Below, in pieces: positions 5,403 through 7,356 of a DNA stretch of 7,356 nucleotides. The notes under the pieces were generated by a model. The model saw only the letters and a program-made list of their open reading frames with translations. It ran no database searches and had not been told where the DNA came from. Within the stretch, counting starts at the first letter, position 1; every line of letters starts with the position of its first letter. Origin of the DNA: Chthoniobacterales bacterium (GTDB lineage: Bacteria > Verrucomicrobiota > Verrucomicrobiia > Chthoniobacterales > UBA10450); contig JAICXG010000143.1 in the NCBI GenBank assembly GCA_025980625.1, forward strand, positions 1 through 7,356, in the 5' to 3' direction. Made by a program: the position numbers and the translations under genes.

Positions 5403-5623
5403 TGAAAACGACAAAAAAACCGCGGGTCCAAAAAACCCGGCGCGCGTCAGGCAAACCGCACCGGCGGAAATATCGAGCCAAGACTGAGATCGAGGTTTGG
5501 CGGCCGCGCGGATCGCTGGAGCGAACTCGCGCGCTTTTGCTGGCAGCACTGCGAGTGTGGGAACTGAAGAACGGTTTCCGGATGATTGCCCTGCCTGGCG
5601 TTTTCCTACCGATGCCGTTGTAG
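5402..5623 (+). CDS. Small highly basic protein, 73 aa, function unknown
   Basis: The first 37 residues are dense in Lys and Arg (KKPR, KTRR, KPHRRKYRAK), typical of nucleic-acid or ribosome contact or of an unstructured membrane-surface tail. Residues about 38-56 look like an amphipathic helix (SLERTRALLLAALRVWELK), and the end is hydrophobic with prolines. AAGGGAGG (5389-5396) lies 5 nt before the ATG at 5402 and only 2 nt before the in-frame ATG at 5399, so 5402 is favoured; the other choice adds one Met. The start overlaps the stop of the 77-aa membrane protein by one base, which suggests coupling. The stop is 8 nt from the convergent SDR gene. I recognise no homologue; coding status rests on the ribosome site and gene overlap. 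Confidence 0.6.
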   Translation: MKTTKKPRVQKTRRASGKPHRRKYRAKTEIEVWRPRGSLERTRALLLAALRVWELKNGFRMIALPGVFLPMPL

Positions 5624-5631
5624 GCGCACGC

Positions 5632-6438
5632 TCAGGCTGCCGGCTTGGCGAAGATTCGGGCGAAAAAACGGAGGACCGGCAGCGGCGTCAGCCTAACGAC
5701 AAGCATCCCGAATTTCATTATCGCTCCAGGGATGACCACGGGCCGGTTCCTCTCGATTCCGCGAAGGGCAGCGCCGACGACTTCCTCCACCGCGACGTAA
5801 GCCAGAGCCGGCTCGGTTTGCGCCGGATCCTCTGCTTTGCGCCACGCCTTTTCCTGAAACTCCGTCCGCACCGGCCCGGGACAAAGCGCCGAGACGTGCA
5901 CTCCCGTGCCATGCAGCTCGAGGCGCAAAGCTTCGGAAAAGCTCGTCACATACGCCTTGGTCGCGGCGTAAACCGCGAAATTTGGGATCGGCAAAAAACA
6001 TGCGGATGAGCTGACGTTGAGAATCCCGCCGTACCCGCGTTCGATCATCCCCGGCAACAGCGCCCGCGTGAGCCGTGTCAGCGCCACCATGTTGACCTCG
6101 AGCATGGTTTCGATGCGCGGCGGGTCGGCCGTGGCAAAGGAGCCGATGTCACCGAGGCCCGCGTCATTGATCAGGAGATCGATCGTTAGGCCGAGTCTTC
6201 CGAGCCAATCGAGCAACTCATCCGCCGCGGCATGCCACGACAGATCGGTTTTGTGAATTTCGACGCGCAAACGCGGATGGCGCGCGCGCAACTCGTCGCG
6301 CAGTTCCCCCAGGCGTTGCTCGCGCCGGGCCACCAGCACAAGTGCGCTTGCCCGGCCCGCAAGCTGGCGCGCAAACTCGCGACCAATCCCAGCCGACGCG
6401 CCGGTGATGAGCGCCTGGCAACCGTCGAGCCGGATCAC
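5632..6438 (-). CDS. Short-chain dehydrogenase/reductase (classical SDR)
   Basis: A 268-aa NAD(P)-dependent oxidoreductase with a Rossmann fold. Visible motifs: TGASAGIG (12-19) for cofactor binding; ARR (37-39) after the second strand, where Arg favours NADPH; D65 near the adenine; NDAG (91-94) in place of the usual NNAG; N116; S144 in NVSSSA; Y157 and K161 (YAATK) completing the catalytic tetrad; and PGPVRTEF (187-194). The C-terminal 235-266 is hydrophobic and basic (MLVVRLTPLPVLRFFARIF) and may hold the enzyme at the membrane. The start is GTG, overlapping the stop of the tesA-like gene by 4 bp (GTGA), so translation is coupled. In E. coli the aldehyde reductase gene ybbO occupies the same place next to tesA, so a fatty aldehyde or similar substrate is plausible, but unproved. 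Confidence 0.93.
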   Translation of the reverse strand: MIRLDGCQALITGASAGIGREFARQLAGRASALVLVARREQRLGELRDELRARHPRLRVEIHKTDLSWHAAADELLDWLGRLGLTIDLLINDAGLGDIGSFATADPPRIETMLEVNMVALTRLTRALLPGMIERGYGGILNVSSSACFLPIPNFAVYAATKAYVTSFSEALRLELHGTGVHVSALCPGPVRTEFQEKAWRKAEDPAQTEPALAYVAVEEVVGAALRGIERNRPVVIPGAIMKFGMLVVRLTPLPVLRFFARIFAKPAA

Positions 6439-7067
6439 GATCCGCTCTTTCTCAGCAGCGGAGCGAGGACGCGCCAGACATTTTCCGCCACGATCTTGTC
6501 CCCCGCCGCAGTCGGGTGGATCTGATCGGACTGATTCAGATCCTCGCGACCGCCGACGCCCTCGAGCAGAAATGGGATGAGCGCGGCGTCGTTAGTCCGG
6601 GCCAAATCGACGAACGCGGCGCGAAAATCTCGTGCGTAATCCGCTCCGAGATTCGGCGGAATTTGCATCCCCGCGATGACGATTTTCACCTGCGGGCTTT
6701 TCGCTTTTACCTTGTCGATAATTGCCTGGAGATTTTGTTTCATGGCCGCGATCGGAAGACCGCGCAGCCCGTCGTTCGCGCCGAGTTCGAGCACAAGAAC
6801 ATCGATCGGGCGTTGTAGGAGCCAATCAATGCGACGCAGGCCGCCGGCGCTCGTGTCGCCGCTCACGCCGGCATTGATCACTTCGTAGGGCAGCTTCTCC
6901 GCCTCGATTTTGTTTTCAATCAAGGCCGGGAACCCCTGGCTCTGCTGCAAGCCGAGCCCGGCCGTGAGACTGTCGCCGAGAAAAAGGATCGTCTTGCCGG
7001 ACGCGGTCGACGCGAGCAAAAGGGCCGCGCAGACGAGGGGAAAGCTTCGCTGCCGCAAATTCCTCAT
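6435..7067 (-). CDS. tesA: TesA-like exported SGNH esterase/lysophospholipase
   Basis: 210 aa from the ATG at 7067. Residues 1-22 look like a signal peptide (RNLRQR, hydrophobic FPLVCAALLLAS, cleavage near STA), so the enzyme should act in the periplasm. All SGNH blocks are present: GDSLTAG with nucleophile S33, Gly70 in GVSGDTSAGG, N98 in ELGANDGLRG, and D181 with H184 in SDQIHPT. The ELGxNDGLRG and DxIHP segments match E. coli TesA closely (thioesterase I/protease I/lysophospholipase L1). Such enzymes cleave acyl thioesters, aryl esters and lysophospholipids in vitro. An in-frame TTG at 7118 would add 17 residues without a signal-like pattern and would overlap the divergent gene's start, so I reject it. 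GAGG at 7079-7082 is 11 nt from the ATG, a weak ribosome site. The gene is coupled to the downstream SDR. Confidence 0.93.
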   Translation of the reverse strand: MRNLRQRSFPLVCAALLLASTASGKTILFLGDSLTAGLGLQQSQGFPALIENKIEAEKLPYEVINAGVSGDTSAGGLRRIDWLLQRPIDVLVLELGANDGLRGLPIAAMKQNLQAIIDKVKAKSPQVKIVIAGMQIPPNLGADYARDFRAAFVDLARTNDAALIPFLLEGVGGREDLNQSDQIHPTAAGDKIVAENVWRVLAPLLRKSGS

Positions 7068-7117
7068 GCGTGACCAAGCCTCATCGCGTAAGCAAACCGC
7101 GCCGCCTGCGACCGTCA

Positions 7118-7356
7118 ATGAACTCGCGCCCGATTCTCGAACTCCGTGCCCTAACGAAAAGCTATTTGACCGGCGCCGGGCCGCTGACCGTCCTGCGCAA
7201 CATCACCTTCACTCTCGCGCAAGGTGCAACCTGCTCGATCCTCGGCCCGTCCGGAAGCGGGAAAACCACGCTGCTCGGGCTCGCCGCCGGACTCGACCTT
7301 CCAACATCCGGCTCGGTCCTGCTCAATGATATCGATCTTGCCGAGCTAAGCGAAGA
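7118..7356 (+). CDS. ABC transporter ATP-binding protein, N-terminal fragment cut by window edge
   Basis: The ATG at 7118 opens a frame that continues without a stop to the window end (79 codons). It begins with LELRALTKSY, then GPLTVLRNITFTLAQG, and contains the Walker A motif GPSGSGKTTLL (about residues 44-54) followed by GLAAGLDLPTSGSVLLND, the usual order of an ABC nucleotide-binding domain. The Q-loop, signature motif and Walker B lie outside. The spacing and the wording TSG-x-V-x-L suggest the LolD/MacB/YbbA class, which works with an FtsX-type permease. In E. coli ybbA is divergent from tesA exactly as here, supporting a YbbA-like identity by context. No clear ribosome site precedes the ATG; an in-frame GTG at 7070 is an unlikely alternative. 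Confidence 0.92.
   Translation, partial: MNSRPILELRALTKSYLTGAGPLTVLRNITFTLAQGATCSILGPSGSGKTTLLGLAAGLDLPTSGSVLLNDIDLAELSE

Noticed and set aside
5423..5439. CGGGT/ACCCG inverted repeat at the start of the 73-aa gene
   Set aside because: It lies inside codons 8-13 of the gene with an A-rich loop and no T-run, so it is more likely a by-product of coding than a terminator.
5154..5549. A 131-codon minus-strand frame opposite the two small genes
   Set aside because: Its composition (KREQRKKREGE, GGEEEGDEDE) is a mirror of the plus-strand frames. It has no ribosome site, and the plus-strand genes show overlap and strong Shine-Dalgarno motifs.
7068..7118. TTG start at 7118 adding 17 residues to the tesA-like protein
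   Set aside because: The added residues would bury the signal peptide behind a charged segment, and the start would lie on top of the ABC gene's ATG.

Overview
The window looks like ordinary chromosome from a Gram-negative bacterium of fairly high GC content. It has a DnaK carrying the N-terminal-lobe insert typical of Gram-negative bacteria, a signal-peptide-bearing outer-membrane porin that ends in phenylalanine, and a TesA-type exported esterase. The porin's N-terminal helical motif and the dnaK-to-groES order make me lean towards Verrucomicrobiota (Spartobacteria-like soil lineages). That placement is an inference, not something proved here. I see no insertion sequence, integrase, phage gene, CRISPR array or obvious defence system.

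Left part (1-2691): a chaperone block on the minus strand. dnaK (complete) is followed by groES, of which only the first 13 codons are inside the window, so Hsp70 and the co-chaperonin are probably co-transcribed. No CIRCE element is visible upstream of dnaK. Instead there is a 14-bp perfect palindrome with matching outer arms, next to a TATAAA box, and this is the best candidate for a heat-shock control site. Divergent from dnaK is a small zinc-ribbon plus coiled-coil protein of unknown function.

Middle (2692-4983): a 494-aa porin preceded by two inverted repeats and a cUUCGg hairpin just ahead of its ribosome binding site. Convergent to it is a CYTH-domain phosphohydrolase gene whose start codon lies only 10 nt beyond the 3' end of a tRNA-Leu(UAG) gene on the same strand, so the two probably share a transcript.

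Right part (4984-7356): two tiny overlapping genes on the plus strand (a 77-aa membrane protein and a 73-aa very basic protein, neither recognised). They converge on a minus-strand pair in which a tesA-like esterase gene overlaps an SDR oxidoreductase gene by 4 bp. Divergent from tesA, after only 50 bp, an ABC transporter ATPase gene begins and runs off the end. The order SDR, tesA, divergent ABC ATPase matches the E. coli ybbO-tesA/ybbA-ybbP neighbourhood. That suggests a conserved group handling lipids or acylated molecules at the cell envelope.

I did not find a clearly new biological system. The items most worth a second look are the dnaK operator candidate with the dnaK-groES join, the tRNA/CYTH junction, the two small overlapping genes and the zinc-ribbon protein.
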